A stretch of DNA of 42,879 bases from UBA11346 sp038318565. Lineage in GTDB: Bacteria > Planctomycetota > UBA11346. A model generated the notes under the pieces. That model had not been told where the DNA came from and did not search any database. It saw nothing but the letters and a program-made list of their open reading frames with translations. The translations under genes were made by a program, and so were the position numbers. The stretch covers positions 1 to 42,879 of the forward strand of contig JBBQCI010000024.1 of the NCBI GenBank assembly GCA_038318565.1. Direction: 5' to 3'. This document shows, one piece after another, positions 34,234 to 42,877 of this stretch. The first letter of the stretch is position 1; every line of letters starts with the position of its first letter.

Positions 34234-34905
34234 TCAGGGTGCTCCGAATTCGTGTGACTTGGGGAGGTCCTCGACCCGGGCGAGGCCGAAGCGCTGCAGA
34301 AACGCCTCGGTAGTGCCATAGAGCAATGGGCGGCCGAGGGCGTTTTCATCGCGGCCAATGACCTGGACGAGCTTCAGGTCCATCAGCTGGCGCAGCACCG
34401 GGCCGCACTGCACGCCACGCACGTCTTCGATCGCACCGCGGGCGACCGGCTGCTTGTAGGCGACCACCGCGAGGGTCTCGAGTGCGCTGCGCGTCAGCTT
34501 GTCAGGCAGGGCGCGCTTTTCGAAGCGACGCACCCAGGGATGGACCTCGGCGCGGGTCAACAGCTGCCAACCGCCAGCGATCTCCAGCAGATCCCAGCCG
34601 CGCTGTTCGCGCTTCCAGCGCGCCTGCAGGCCAAGCAAGAGCCCGCGTAGGTGGTTCTCGTCGGTGCCGGGCAGGCAATCAAGCAGCCGCGCCATCGCAA
34701 CCGGCTTGGGCGAGACGAACAGCACACCTTCGACCGCCATGCGCAGCTCGGCGGGGGTGAGGTCGGCAGCATCAGGTGGTGGTGCGTCGGCGGCAGACTC
34801 GGCGGCGACCTGCAGGCTGGTGGCTGGCGGCTGGTCATCTGCTGACAACGGTGCGGCAGCCTGATCGGCCGGCTTCGGCTCCTCGATATCGTCGGAACCG
34901 CTCAC
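34234..34905 (-). CDS. scpB: Segregation and condensation protein B
   Basis: A 223-residue subunit of the SMC-ScpAB condensin, a pair of winged helices that binds ScpA. The GTG start at 34905 overlaps the trpG/pabA stop by 4 bases and has GGAGG upstream. After an acidic, low-complexity N-terminus (about 50 residues) the family core begins with LRMAVEGVLFVSPKPVAMARLL. It contains LTRAEVHPWVRRF, the signature LTRSALETLAVVAYKQPVARGAIEDVRGV and GRPLLYGTTEAFLQRFGL. scpA is not next to it, which is unusual since the two are often adjacent. Confidence 0.93.
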   Translation of the reverse strand: MSGSDDIEEPKPADQAAAPLSADDQPPATSLQVAAESAADAPPPDAADLTPAELRMAVEGVLFVSPKPVAMARLLDCLPGTDENHLRGLLLGLQARWKREQRGWDLLEIAGGWQLLTRAEVHPWVRRFEKRALPDKLTRSALETLAVVAYKQPVARGAIEDVRGVQCGPVLRQLMDLKLVQVIGRDENALGRPLLYGTTEAFLQRFGLARVEDLPKSHEFGAP

Positions 34906-35474
34906 CGCTTTCCCTCCAGAAAGTTCTTCAGCATGGTGTGGCCGTGTTCGGTCAGGAAACTCTCCGGATGGAACTGCACGCCTTCGATCGGCAGAGTCTT
35001 GTGACGGACGCCCATCAGCTCGTGCTGATCCTCGCTCCAGGCGGTTGCCATCAGGCAATCGGGCAGGGCATCGTCGACCACCAGCGAGTGATAACGGGTG
35101 GCGGTGAAGGGGGTGGGCAGGCCGGAGAACACGCCCTTGGTATCGTGCACGATCCGGCTGGTCTTGCCGTGCATCAGCCGACCGGCCCGCCGGACCACGC
35201 CGCCGAAGGCATGACCGATCGACTGGTGGCCGAGGCAGACACCGAGCAGCGGGATCTGCGCCAGACCAGCCAGGCGGATGGTCTCCAGCGAGATGCCGGC
35301 CTCGGTCGGCGAGGCCGGACCGGGCGAGATGACGATGTGATCGGGCCGGTCGTCGACGACGCGCTGGGCCGTGACCTCGTCGTTGCGGTAGACCTGCACC
35401 TGCGCACCCAGCTCCCAGAAATACTGGACCAGGTTGAAGGTGAAGGAGTCGTAGTTGTCGATGACGGTCAGCAC
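34902..35474 (-). CDS. Anthranilate/aminodeoxychorismate synthase, glutamine amidotransferase subunit
   Basis: A 190-residue class I amidotransferase that supplies ammonia to TrpE or PabB for tryptophan or folate synthesis. Motifs: VIDNYDSFTFNLVQYF, ISPGPASPTEAGIS, the nucleophile Cys in LLGVCLGHQSIGHAFGG, and the His-Glu pair in VQFHPESFLTEHG. TrpG and PabA cannot be told apart by sequence alone, and no trpE, trpD or pabB is nearby, so it may serve both. It heads the six-gene minus-strand chain down to marC. Confidence 0.93.
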   Translation of the reverse strand: MLTVIDNYDSFTFNLVQYFWELGAQVQVYRNDEVTAQRVVDDRPDHIVISPGPASPTEAGISLETIRLAGLAQIPLLGVCLGHQSIGHAFGGVVRRAGRLMHGKTSRIVHDTKGVFSGLPTPFTATRYHSLVVDDALPDCLMATAWSEDQHELMGVRHKTLPIEGVQFHPESFLTEHGHTMLKNFLEGKR

Positions 35475-35562
35475 GGGGGCGAGAATAGGGGGGAACCGGC
35501 CTGGGCAATGCGAGGGGCATGGGGAGCACCCGGTGTGCGCTGCTACAGTTCCCTGCCGTTCC

Positions 35563-35982
35563 CTACCGTTCTCCGTCCAAATGCCGGCGTAGCACGATCG
35601 CCGCTGCCTGGGCGTCGACCCAGCCGGGATCGCACGGCCACTTGCCGATCAGGCGCAATTCCTGCTTGGCTTCGCTGCTGCTGTAGCGCTCATCGACCAG
35701 GGTGATCGGCAGCTTGGTCAGGCCGGCCAGCACAGTGCGAAACTGCTGCACCCAGCGGGCGTTGCCGCCGTAGGTGCCATCGGCGTTGATCGGCATGCCG
35801 ATGATCAGACCGGCGACCTGCTCTTTGGCCGCCAGGGCGGCGACCATGGTGGCGACCTGCTTGTCGCTCTGCCGGCGGATGAAGCCCAGGGGGGTCGCGT
35901 TGATGCCCAGAGCGTCCGATACCGCGATGCCGATGCGCACCCGGCCGTAATCGATCCCCAGCAAGCGCCCCTGTTCGCCCAT
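35563..35982 (-). CDS. ruvX: Putative pre-16S rRNA nuclease, YqgF/RuvX family
   Basis: A 139-residue RNase-H-fold protein implicated in 16S rRNA 5'-end maturation. The ATG at 35982 has GGAGG six to seven bases upstream; the in-frame start at 36003 is upstream of this site and less likely. Motifs: GIDYGRVRIGIAVSDALG, LIIGMPINADGTYGGNARWV, LVDERYSSSEA and the C-terminal DAQAAAIVLRRHLD with its conserved Asp. The 88-base spacer to trpG/pabA holds a degenerate triple of GTTCCCTRCC-like units (35548-35577). Confidence 0.93.
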   Translation of the reverse strand: MGEQGRLLGIDYGRVRIGIAVSDALGINATPLGFIRRQSDKQVATMVAALAAKEQVAGLIIGMPINADGTYGGNARWVQQFRTVLAGLTKLPITLVDERYSSSEAKQELRLIGKWPCDPGWVDAQAAAIVLRRHLDGER

Positions 35983-36068
35983 CGCCAGCCTCCGCGGTGC
36001 CACACTAGGATCTCGCCGGGGTGCGGAAGCGTCCTTGCCCGTTGCCGCCTACCCAGCACGGTCGCGCC

Positions 36069-37430
36069 ATGCCGGTCCGCCGATGGCTAATGCAGCACTG
36101 GTGGCTGGTCCTCGGCCTGCTGGTCCTCGGCGTAGTTCCGCGACTGGTCTGGCTGGATCAGCTGTGGGGTGGCGATTTCGACCTGGGCATCTACCACAAC
36201 CTGTGCTGGAACCTGGCCGAGGGCCGTGGCTTCTGGAGCGACATCCTGGGGCGTAACCACCTCGGCGAGCATGCCAGCCCGTTGATGGCGCTGTTTGGAC
36301 TGCTCTATCATCTGTCACCCACGGCAGCCTGGTTGGTTAGCGCCCAGGGCGTGGCGGTCGCGGTGATCGCCTGCTCGGCATTGTGGTTCGCTGACACCCG
36401 GCTGGCTGCCGTGGTCGATCCGGTCCGCCGGCGCTGGGCCTGGTGGATCATGCTGGCGCTGACCCTCGGCTATGTGCCGTTGTGGGGAGCCTGGTGGTAC
36501 GATCCGCAACCGGTCTTGTTCGGAGCCGCCGGCCTCGCCCTTGCCCTGGTCGCGCTTGAACGGCAGCGCTGGTGGGCGGTGTGGCTAGGTCTGGCTGTCT
36601 TGTTGGCCAGCCGGGAAAGCGCTGCTTTGGCTGGGCTGGGATTGGCGTGGTGGGCTTGGCGCCGCTGTGCCAGTCCGCGCGCCGCCATCGCCATAGTGGT
36701 CATATCGCTGGCCTGGGTCGCCGTCGCGATGCTCTGGCTGATGCCGACGATGCGGCACGGCGGCGAGTGGAGCCACCCGGAGCGGCTCGATCCGTTCGGC
36801 CAGCAGGCCTGGAAGGGCCTGTATCTGGCGCGCCTGTTCGGGCAGCTCGCCCTGCTGCCGCTGTTTGATCCGGTGGCGGCGCTGGCTGCGCTGCCTGGCA
36901 TCTTGCTCAACCTGTCGACCGGCTATTGGCCGCAGTTGTCATCGGTCTACCACTATGATGCGCAGATCGCGCCATTCCTGCTGGCGGCGGCTGCAGGTGG
37001 GTTGGCCCGGATCGCCGGCGGACGCTGGGCCTTGGGCGTTGGCCGCTGGCCGCTGGCGGCAGTGGTGCTTGGCGCGCTGGCCTGGGGTGCCTGTCCGCCG
37101 GCGCAGTGCATCTCGACCCTATGTCAGGACGAACGGGTCGAGCATCTGCGGGTGACCCGCGCTGAACTTGCCGAGGTGCTCGCCACCATCCCGCCCGACG
37201 CGCCGATCGCCTCAGACCCGCAGCTGGGACCGCTGTTGTGCCTGCGTCGTGGATATCGGTCGCTGCGCGGGCCTCGCGACGAGGGCTCTGCCGACCATGT
37301 AGCCGAACTACGGCCAGGCACCTACATCATCGTTCAGCGTTGGTGGTGGCAGAGCCAGATCCCGCATCCGCCTCGTGGGCTGGAGCTACGTCATGATGGG
37401 GGGGTGTTGCTGGTTTTGGTGAGGAGATGA
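36069..37430 (+). CDS. DUF2079 integral membrane protein
   Basis: About 453 residues with eleven or so membrane spans. The N-terminal signature GGDFDLGIYHNLCWNLAEGR, then LGRNHLGEHASPL, is that of DUF2079, a group related to GT-C membrane glycosyltransferases. A short soluble tail follows. The role is unknown but the neighbours point to cell-envelope sugar chemistry. The ATG 36069 is preferred over the earlier 36021, which would add residues unlike the family. It begins the plus-strand glycosylation block and is followed by a 46-base gap to the SMR-like gene. Confidence 0.85.
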   Translation: MPVRRWLMQHWWLVLGLLVLGVVPRLVWLDQLWGGDFDLGIYHNLCWNLAEGRGFWSDILGRNHLGEHASPLMALFGLLYHLSPTAAWLVSAQGVAVAVIACSALWFADTRLAAVVDPVRRRWAWWIMLALTLGYVPLWGAWWYDPQPVLFGAAGLALALVALERQRWWAVWLGLAVLLASRESAALAGLGLAWWAWRRCASPRAAIAIVVISLAWVAVAMLWLMPTMRHGGEWSHPERLDPFGQQAWKGLYLARLFGQLALLPLFDPVAALAALPGILLNLSTGYWPQLSSVYHYDAQIAPFLLAAAAGGLARIAGGRWALGVGRWPLAAVVLGALAWGACPPAQCISTLCQDERVEHLRVTRAELAEVLATIPPDAPIASDPQLGPLLCLRRGYRSLRGPRDEGSADHVAELRPGTYIIVQRWWWQSQIPHPPRGLELRHDGGVLLVLVRR

Positions 37431-37476
37431 GAGAGAGCTCTTGCCGGACGGTCGCCCGCCCGGATTGTCATAGGGA

Positions 37477-37824
37477 ATGCATGCCGGTTATTTCCATCTC
37501 GCTGGTTCGATCGTGCTGGGCGTTGCCGGGCAGATGCTGTTCCGACTTGCCACGCTCAAGGGAGCCGGCCTGACGTCCCTGCTGTCCTGGTCCGCGTTCG
37601 GCGGCTGCGTCCTATATGCCAGCTCGACCGTCCTCTATTTGCTCGCGCTCCAGCGCCTGCCGCTGTCCCTGGCCATGCCCACCCTGGCCTGCGGCTACAT
37701 CCTGGTCGCAGTGCTCGGCTGGTGGTGGTGGCGCGAACCGTTCTCTATAGTCCAGGTTGCCGGGCTGCTGCTGATCGTGATTGGCGTCGGGCTCCTCCAT
37801 CTCCCCGGGATGCGCAGCGCATGA
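37477..37824 (+). CDS. SMR/EamA-type four-span membrane protein, ArnE-like flippase component
   Basis: A 115-residue protein with four membrane spans (HLAGSIVLGVAGQMLFRL, AFGGCVLYASSTVLYLLAL, LAMPTLACGYILVAVLGWWW, VQVAGLLLIVIGVGLL). It has the size and pattern of small multidrug resistance or ArnE/ArnF proteins, including LQRLPLSLAMPTLACGYILV. Its stop overlaps the start of a GtrB/ArnC-like transferase gene by 4 bases, and a GT39 enzyme follows. That order suggests a flippase for an undecaprenyl-phosphate-linked sugar rather than drug export. Confidence 0.82.
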   Translation: MHAGYFHLAGSIVLGVAGQMLFRLATLKGAGLTSLLSWSAFGGCVLYASSTVLYLLALQRLPLSLAMPTLACGYILVAVLGWWWWREPFSIVQVAGLLLIVIGVGLLHLPGMRSA

Positions 37825-38764
37825 CCGCACCGACCTACACCATCCTCATTCCGGTTTACAACGAGGCGGCGGTGCTGCCGTCGCTGTTCCCACGGCTCGA
37901 TGACCTAGTCGCACGGCTCGGCTCGACGCGACGACCGAAGTGCTGCTCATCGACGATGGTTCGCGCGATGGCAGTGCCGAGCTGATCCGTGCTGCGTTGG
38001 CGACGCGTCCTTGGCTGCGCTTGCTGCGGTTCGCACGTAATTTCGGGCACCAGGCGGCAATCACCGCCGGCTATGATCATGCCGCCGGCTCAGCCGTGGT
38101 CTGCCTGGATGCTGATCTACAGGATCCGCCGGAAGTCATTCTCGAGATGGCGAAGCGGTGGCGTGAGGGCTTCGAGGTCGTGTACGGGGTACGGACCAAG
38201 CGCGAGGGCGAGAGCCGGTTCAAGAAGTTTACCGCTTGGGCCTTTTACCGCACCATGCGTAGTTTGGCCAAGGTCGATCTGCCAGTTGATGCCGGAGATT
38301 TTCGCCTGATGGACCGCAAGGCGGTCGACGCGCTGAAGCAGGTGCGCGAGCGCAGCCGGTACATGCGTGGACTGGTCGCGTGGATCGGCTTTCGCCAATG
38401 CGCCGTGCCCTACGATCGGGCCGAACGCTTCGCCGGCGAGACCAAATACCCATTGCGTAAGATGCTCAAGCTGGCCTTCGACGGTATCCTGTCATTCAGT
38501 GCGGTACCGCTGCGCATCGCCCTGGTCATCGGTTTTGCCGTCTCACTGCTGTCGATCATCGCCGGCCTCGTCGCCGTCGTTATCAAGCTCGGCGGCTGGT
38601 ACACCGTGGACGGCTGGAGTTCGCTCGCTGTGCTGGTGAGCTTCATAGGCGGGGTGCAGCTAACTGTGCTCGGCATCATCGGCGAGTACATCAGCCGGAT
38701 CTATGATGAGGTGAAGGCTCGCCCGCTGTACTTGGTCGCCGAACAGGCTGGCGGTCAGGCCTGA
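37821..38764 (+). pseudogene. GtrB/ArnC-like undecaprenyl-phosphate glycosyltransferase, frameshifted by GGCTC duplication
   Basis: A DPM1-type GT2 enzyme that would load a sugar from its nucleotide onto a lipid carrier. The N-terminus starts at ATG 37821 (MTAPTYTILIPVYNEAAVLP). At 37915-37924 the five bases GGCTC occur twice in tandem and shift the frame. Removing one copy gives a seamless protein (VARL-DATTEVLLIDDGSRDG). The rest is normal: RFARNFGHQAAITAGYDHA, the DAD motif in VCLDADLQDPPE, GVRTKREGESRFKK, and two C-terminal spans. As written, translation ends early or restarts at the GTG 37940 without the nucleotide-binding start. It may be a sequencing or assembly error, a real mutation, or reversible slippage. 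Confidence 0.85.
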
Positions 38765-40185
38765 TGCGCGCATTCCTGGTAGCTTGCCGTCGGAATGTCG
38801 GTGGCACGTCGTTTCTGGTAGTGGTGAGCATGCTGTGGTTCGCGGCCCATGTATGGCGCATCGGCGATGGACCCATGGGCTACCACGAATGGCGCGAAGC
38901 CGATACCTGCATGGTGGCCTGGAACCTGCATGTCGAGGAGTTCGATATGTTGCGTCCGCGCATCAGCGTGCGCGGCGATGGTGACGGTGTGTGTGGACAA
39001 GAGTTCCCGTTACTCAATGCCGTCATCGCTGGGGGCTGGACCCTGTTTGGCGAGCAGCAGCACTGGTGGCCGCGACTGCTCTCGATTGCCGCCGCCATAG
39101 CGATGATCATCGGTTTGCGTCGATTGCTTCTTGATCTGGGATGGTCCCGTTCCGCCGCCGGTTTAGCTGCGGCTGCGCTTGCCTGCTCGCCATTACTGTT
39201 CTTCTATGGGCGAAAGATCATCCCTGACATGCCTGCCGCGGCGCTGGCACTGTGGGGAACCGTTCTCGCCCGACGCTGGATCATCGGGCAGGCCGGCTGG
39301 CGCAGCGCTGCTGGAGGGGCAATCCTCTTCGGGCTGGTCGGCATGATCAAGCCCATCGCCTTGTGCATCGGCTTGCCGTTGGCTGTCGAGCTGGTGCATC
39401 GACATGGCGTCCGCGCGCTACTCCAGCCACGCTGGTGGCTGTTCGGCATCTGCTGTCTCACCCCGATGGTACTGTGGTTCCGCCATGCCGGCGGGCTGGG
39501 CGGTGACGGATATTTCCTGCTTGGCGTGCCGTGGCGCCGATCGCTGGAAGCCCTGCAGGCGGGTTGGCCGCTTGGCAAACTGTTGGTCGAGTGGCCGTGG
39601 CAGTTGTGGATCGGCTTGCCGCTGGTGCCGGCCTTCGCCATCGGCTGCTGGGCGTTGCGGCGCGCCCCGTGGATCTGGTGGTGGATGGCGGGAGCCTTCG
39701 GCGTGCTGTTGCCATTCGCCGGCCAATTTGGGCCACATGACTATTACACCCTGCCCATGGCGGCTCCGTGCGCCGCGCTTTCTGGTGCCGGCTTGGCCTG
39801 GGCTATACGCCAACGCATGCGCTCCATTGGGCTGGTTGCGGTGATCCTGCTGGTGGTGGCTGGTCCGCTGGCTTTCGTCCGGGTCGTCAATCGATACGGC
39901 GTGCCGTACGATCACGGGGCCATCCGTGCAGCTACTGTGCTGGCCGTTCCCGCGGACGCCCTTGTCGTATCTTACGACGGTGTGCCGGCGACCCTGCTCT
40001 ATCGTCTTGGTCGCAATGGTTGGTCGATCTCAACCCAGGCCGAACTCGCCCAACTGCCCGAATTGGTTTCTCGAGGAGCCCGTTTCCTGGTTGCTCGTGG
40101 CGAGCACCGAGCGCAACTGGATGGGTTAGTCGGCGAGGCCATCCTGACCAGCGACGACATGACGGTGTACCGCCTTGTACGCTAG
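38764..40185 (+). CDS. GT39/ArnT-like dolichyl-phosphate-sugar-type membrane glycosyltransferase
   Basis: A 473-residue protein with about eleven spans. The first external loop has the catalytic-type acidic motif YHEWREADTCMVAWNL, and a later loop has the FYGRKIIPDMPAAALALWG typical of the PMT_2/ArnT group. These enzymes move a sugar from a lipid-phosphate carrier to a lipid, glycan or protein. The ATG shares one base with the stop of the GtrB-like gene. Together with the flippase-like and GtrB-like genes it makes a three-part glycosylation cassette. The acceptor is unknown. Confidence 0.86.
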   Translation: MRAFLVACRRNVGGTSFLVVVSMLWFAAHVWRIGDGPMGYHEWREADTCMVAWNLHVEEFDMLRPRISVRGDGDGVCGQEFPLLNAVIAGGWTLFGEQQHWWPRLLSIAAAIAMIIGLRRLLLDLGWSRSAAGLAAAALACSPLLFFYGRKIIPDMPAAALALWGTVLARRWIIGQAGWRSAAGGAILFGLVGMIKPIALCIGLPLAVELVHRHGVRALLQPRWWLFGICCLTPMVLWFRHAGGLGGDGYFLLGVPWRRSLEALQAGWPLGKLLVEWPWQLWIGLPLVPAFAIGCWALRRAPWIWWWMAGAFGVLLPFAGQFGPHDYYTLPMAAPCAALSGAGLAWAIRQRMRSIGLVAVILLVVAGPLAFVRVVNRYGVPYDHGAIRAATVLAVPADALVVSYDGVPATLLYRLGRNGWSISTQAELAQLPELVSRGARFLVARGEHRAQLDGLVGEAILTSDDMTVYRLVR

Positions 40186-41447
40186 TGTTTGGGGTCAGTG
40201 TCGCTGCGTAGACCGAGTGCCATCGCCAACCCCAGCGCGGCATGTATCGCTGCGCCCTGCACGGCCCTGGTGGCATACGGTTCGAACATCCCGCCGACCA
40301 GCGCTACGGCAGCAACACCGATGCCCAGTTGCCAGCCAGCGGGAGCGACATGCCGTCGCCGCCACAGCCAGCCCAGAGCGGTCAGCCAGAATGCGGCGCA
40401 CAAAACCAGGGCGGGCAAGCCGTACTCGGCCCACAGAGCCAGGATAGCGTTATGGGCGTGTGGCGCCGCACCAGCGAACTCGGGTATCTGTCCGGGATTC
40501 GCCGCATCGAAGTGGTCTTTGTAGGCGAGCTTGAAGGTGTTCTGCCCGCCCCAGCCGGTCATTGGGCGTTCGCCGATCAGTGCAATCGAGGTGCGCCAGA
40601 TCGGCCAACGGCCATCCTGCAGGCGCATAGAGTTCGCCAGACGGTCGGGCTGGGTGATGGCGAAGCGGGCGGCCAGCGCGCCGCCGCCAGCAACCACCAA
40701 GATGAGGCCGATCACCGCCCAGCGCCGCCCACGGACACTCAGCGTCGCCCAGATGCCGGCGGCAGCGCCCAGGACGGCGGCGCGCGAACCGCATACGACC
40801 AGTCCGAGGGTTGCCGCGCCGCGCAGAACCCACAGTGCGGTCCGGCTACATGCCCAGGCGGCCTGCTGTTGGGCTGAGACCACCAGCAGCAGGGCGCAGG
40901 CCAGGCCGAAGGTCAGGTGGTGCTCAGAAAAACCGCGGGCAATAGCATGACGCTCGCCTGCGGGGTCGATCTTCAGTGGCCCATCACCCAGGCCGATGGT
41001 GAACTGGAGAACTGCGAGTGTTGCGGCGGCCGTCATGACCACGGCCAGGACGGAGATGGCCCTGGCGCGAATGCGCTGGTCGGACAGCCCCAAGGCGACC
41101 AGCGGTGCCAGCAGCCAGGTCCAGGCGGCGCCAGGTGGTGCCAATCGTGATCCATCGAGGCCTTGCGTCCGTGCGATCACGCACGACGTGACGATCCACA
41201 GGCCATAGGCTAGGCCGCAGAGGACCCAGGGCAGTCGCAGAGCGTGCCGGAATGGTGCGCGCGCTAGGGCTGCGCCGACGATTGCGGTGGCCAAGCCGAT
41301 GCTCGCCCACGGCGGCGTCAGTAGCATGGTCAGCAGCATCGCCACGCTGCCCAGGCTCAGTAGGAACGCTCCCCAGCGTCGTGGATGGTTGACCGGCAGG
41401 GCAGCAAGCTCGCTGCGCCACGCGTCGATCGCAGCGACGATGCTCAA
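40182..41447 (-). CDS. O-antigen ligase-like membrane protein (Wzy_C family)
   Basis: About 421 residues with ten or more spans, from the TTG at 41447 that overlaps the upstream stop (TTGA). The Wzy_C signature is in the second half: RGFSEHHLTFGLACALLLV, then SRAAVLGAAAGIWA and the conserved periplasmic loop with GWGGQNTF and HAHNAILALWAEYGLP. Such proteins join O-antigen or related glycan to a lipid core, or polymerise it. Its stop overlaps that of the GT39 gene (convergent). Ligase and polymerase cannot be told apart here. It is translationally coupled to the sugar-phosphate transferase. Confidence 0.85.
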   Translation of the reverse strand: MSIVAAIDAWRSELAALPVNHPRRWGAFLLSLGSVAMLLTMLLTPPWASIGLATAIVGAALARAPFRHALRLPWVLCGLAYGLWIVTSCVIARTQGLDGSRLAPPGAAWTWLLAPLVALGLSDQRIRARAISVLAVVMTAAATLAVLQFTIGLGDGPLKIDPAGERHAIARGFSEHHLTFGLACALLLVVSAQQQAAWACSRTALWVLRGAATLGLVVCGSRAAVLGAAAGIWATLSVRGRRWAVIGLILVVAGGGALAARFAITQPDRLANSMRLQDGRWPIWRTSIALIGERPMTGWGGQNTFKLAYKDHFDAANPGQIPEFAGAAPHAHNAILALWAEYGLPALVLCAAFWLTALGWLWRRRHVAPAGWQLGIGVAAVALVGGMFEPYATRAVQGAAIHAALGLAMALGLRSDTDPKH

Positions 41448-42877
41448 TACGCCCCCTTGCCGAGCAGGACCACACGCACGGTGCGCGCCAGCACCACCAG
41501 ATCGAGCCACACTGACCAGTTGCGCACGTAATAGCAGTCGAGGGCCACGCGTTCGGCGTAGGTGGTGTCGTTACGGCCTGACACCTGCCACAGGCCGCTG
41601 AGTCCCGGTCGCACCTTCTGGTAGAGGGCGAAACGACCGCCGTATTTGGCGATCTCGGCCTCGACGATCGGGCGCGGCCCGACCAGACTCATTTCGCCGC
41701 AGAGGATGTTCCACAGTTGCGGCAGCTCATCGAGCGAGGTGCGGCGGAGCAGCCGACCGATCCAGGTCACCCGCGGATCGTCCTTCAACTTGTGGTCGCG
41801 CACCCACTCCTCGCGCAGTTCGGGGTGCGCGGCCAGATACGAGACCAGCTGGGCGTCGGCATCCTTGACCATGCTGCGGAATTTCCAGGCGGTGAACTCG
41901 CGCCCACCACGTCCGATGCGTCGTTGGCCATAAAATACCGGGCCGGCGGATCCCAGTTTCACCGCCAGGGCGATGCCAGCGAAGATCCACCAGCACAGCA
42001 GGAGGCCGAGGCTGACAGAGACGAGGTCGAGGGCTCGTTTGAGCACTCGGACCTCGGGCCGTAGCAGGTTCTGCCGTACTTCGAGAACTAGCGTGTTGGC
42101 GAACTCGCGGGTCTCGGCGATGAGGTCGGGGGATCCCGGCAGGGCGGGGACGATGTGGACGTGGCGCAGATGGCCCCCCAGCGCGTCCAGCAACGTCGAG
42201 AGTCGTTCCGGCGGCAGCCCGGGCATGGCGAGGATTGCGTGGCGCAGGCCGCCTGCGGCATGCCGCGCCACCTCATCCAACAATGGACCGTTGACAGGGA
42301 CACCTGCAATGGAGGTGCCAAACTTGCTGGCATCATCATCAAGCACGGCGATCGGTCGCAGCCCCAGCCACGGGCGGGAGCGCAGCAGTCCGACCGCCTG
42401 GGCTCCGGTCGCGCCAGCACCCAGGACGGCGCAGGGGATACCCCACCAGGGCAGCCGGCAACAGGCGCGGCGGATAGCCGTACGCGTCAGCGGCAGCAGG
42501 ACCAGGGCTGAGACCCAGGTCACGATTAGGATCTGGCGCGACCAAGCATCGCCCGACTTGGCCGCGAACGTCAACGCCATCCCGGCGACGATGACCAAGG
42601 TGGTGCCGTGGCTCAGGCGGCGGAGTTCTTCAGCGGGGCTGAAACCGAGCGCAGGATAAAGACCGAGACCGCCATAGACCGCCAGCCCGGCGGCGAGGTA
42701 GAGTGGGATGGCGCGGAGGTACTGCTCGACCGGCAGATCCGGGTTGCCCAGGGTCTTGATCCACCAGGCGATTGCAGCGCAGGCGGCCAGGGCCGCCAGA
42801 TCACCAATGGCGAGCGTCAGTACCTGCGCACGGCCGGACCAGCGAGAGGAATGCGATGAAGCCGGGAGGGCGGACAC
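41444..42877 (-). CDS. Undecaprenyl-phosphate sugar-phosphate transferase, WbaP/WcaJ-like (start near window edge)
   Basis: An initiating enzyme for exopolysaccharide or O-antigen, transferring a sugar phosphate to undecaprenyl phosphate. At least 477 residues. Four N-terminal spans, then a Rossmann-like central domain (IPCAVLGAGATGAQAVGLL, to VLDDDASKFG), then the catalytic domain from about residue 283: KRALDLVSVSLGLLL, GPVFYGQRRIGRGG, AWKFRSMVKDAD, LRRTSLDELPQLWNILCGEM and SLVGPRPI. The GTG at 42877 is at the very end of the window, so the true start may lie beyond it. It overlaps the ligase-like gene and anchors the polysaccharide cluster. Confidence 0.92.
   Translation of the reverse strand: MSALPASSHSSRWSGRAQVLTLAIGDLAALAACAAIAWWIKTLGNPDLPVEQYLRAIPLYLAAGLAVYGGLGLYPALGFSPAEELRRLSHGTTLVIVAGMALTFAAKSGDAWSRQILIVTWVSALVLLPLTRTAIRRACCRLPWWGIPCAVLGAGATGAQAVGLLRSRPWLGLRPIAVLDDDASKFGTSIAGVPVNGPLLDEVARHAAGGLRHAILAMPGLPPERLSTLLDALGGHLRHVHIVPALPGSPDLIAETREFANTLVLEVRQNLLRPEVRVLKRALDLVSVSLGLLLCWWIFAGIALAVKLGSAGPVFYGQRRIGRGGREFTAWKFRSMVKDADAQLVSYLAAHPELREEWVRDHKLKDDPRVTWIGRLLRRTSLDELPQLWNILCGEMSLVGPRPIVEAEIAKYGGRFALYQKVRPGLSGLWQVSGRNDTTYAERVALDCYYVRNWSVWLDLVVLARTVRVVLLGKGAY

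Noticed and set aside
32786..34321. Long open frame (about 511 codons) on the plus strand
   Set aside because: It lies antisense to the 698-residue gene and scpB; its composition is that of a GC-rich shadow frame and no motif is recognised.
35548..35577. Three degenerate GTTCCCTRCC-like units between ruvX and trpG/pabA
   Set aside because: Short, diverged and partly inside the ruvX end; too weak to call a regulatory array or CRISPR.
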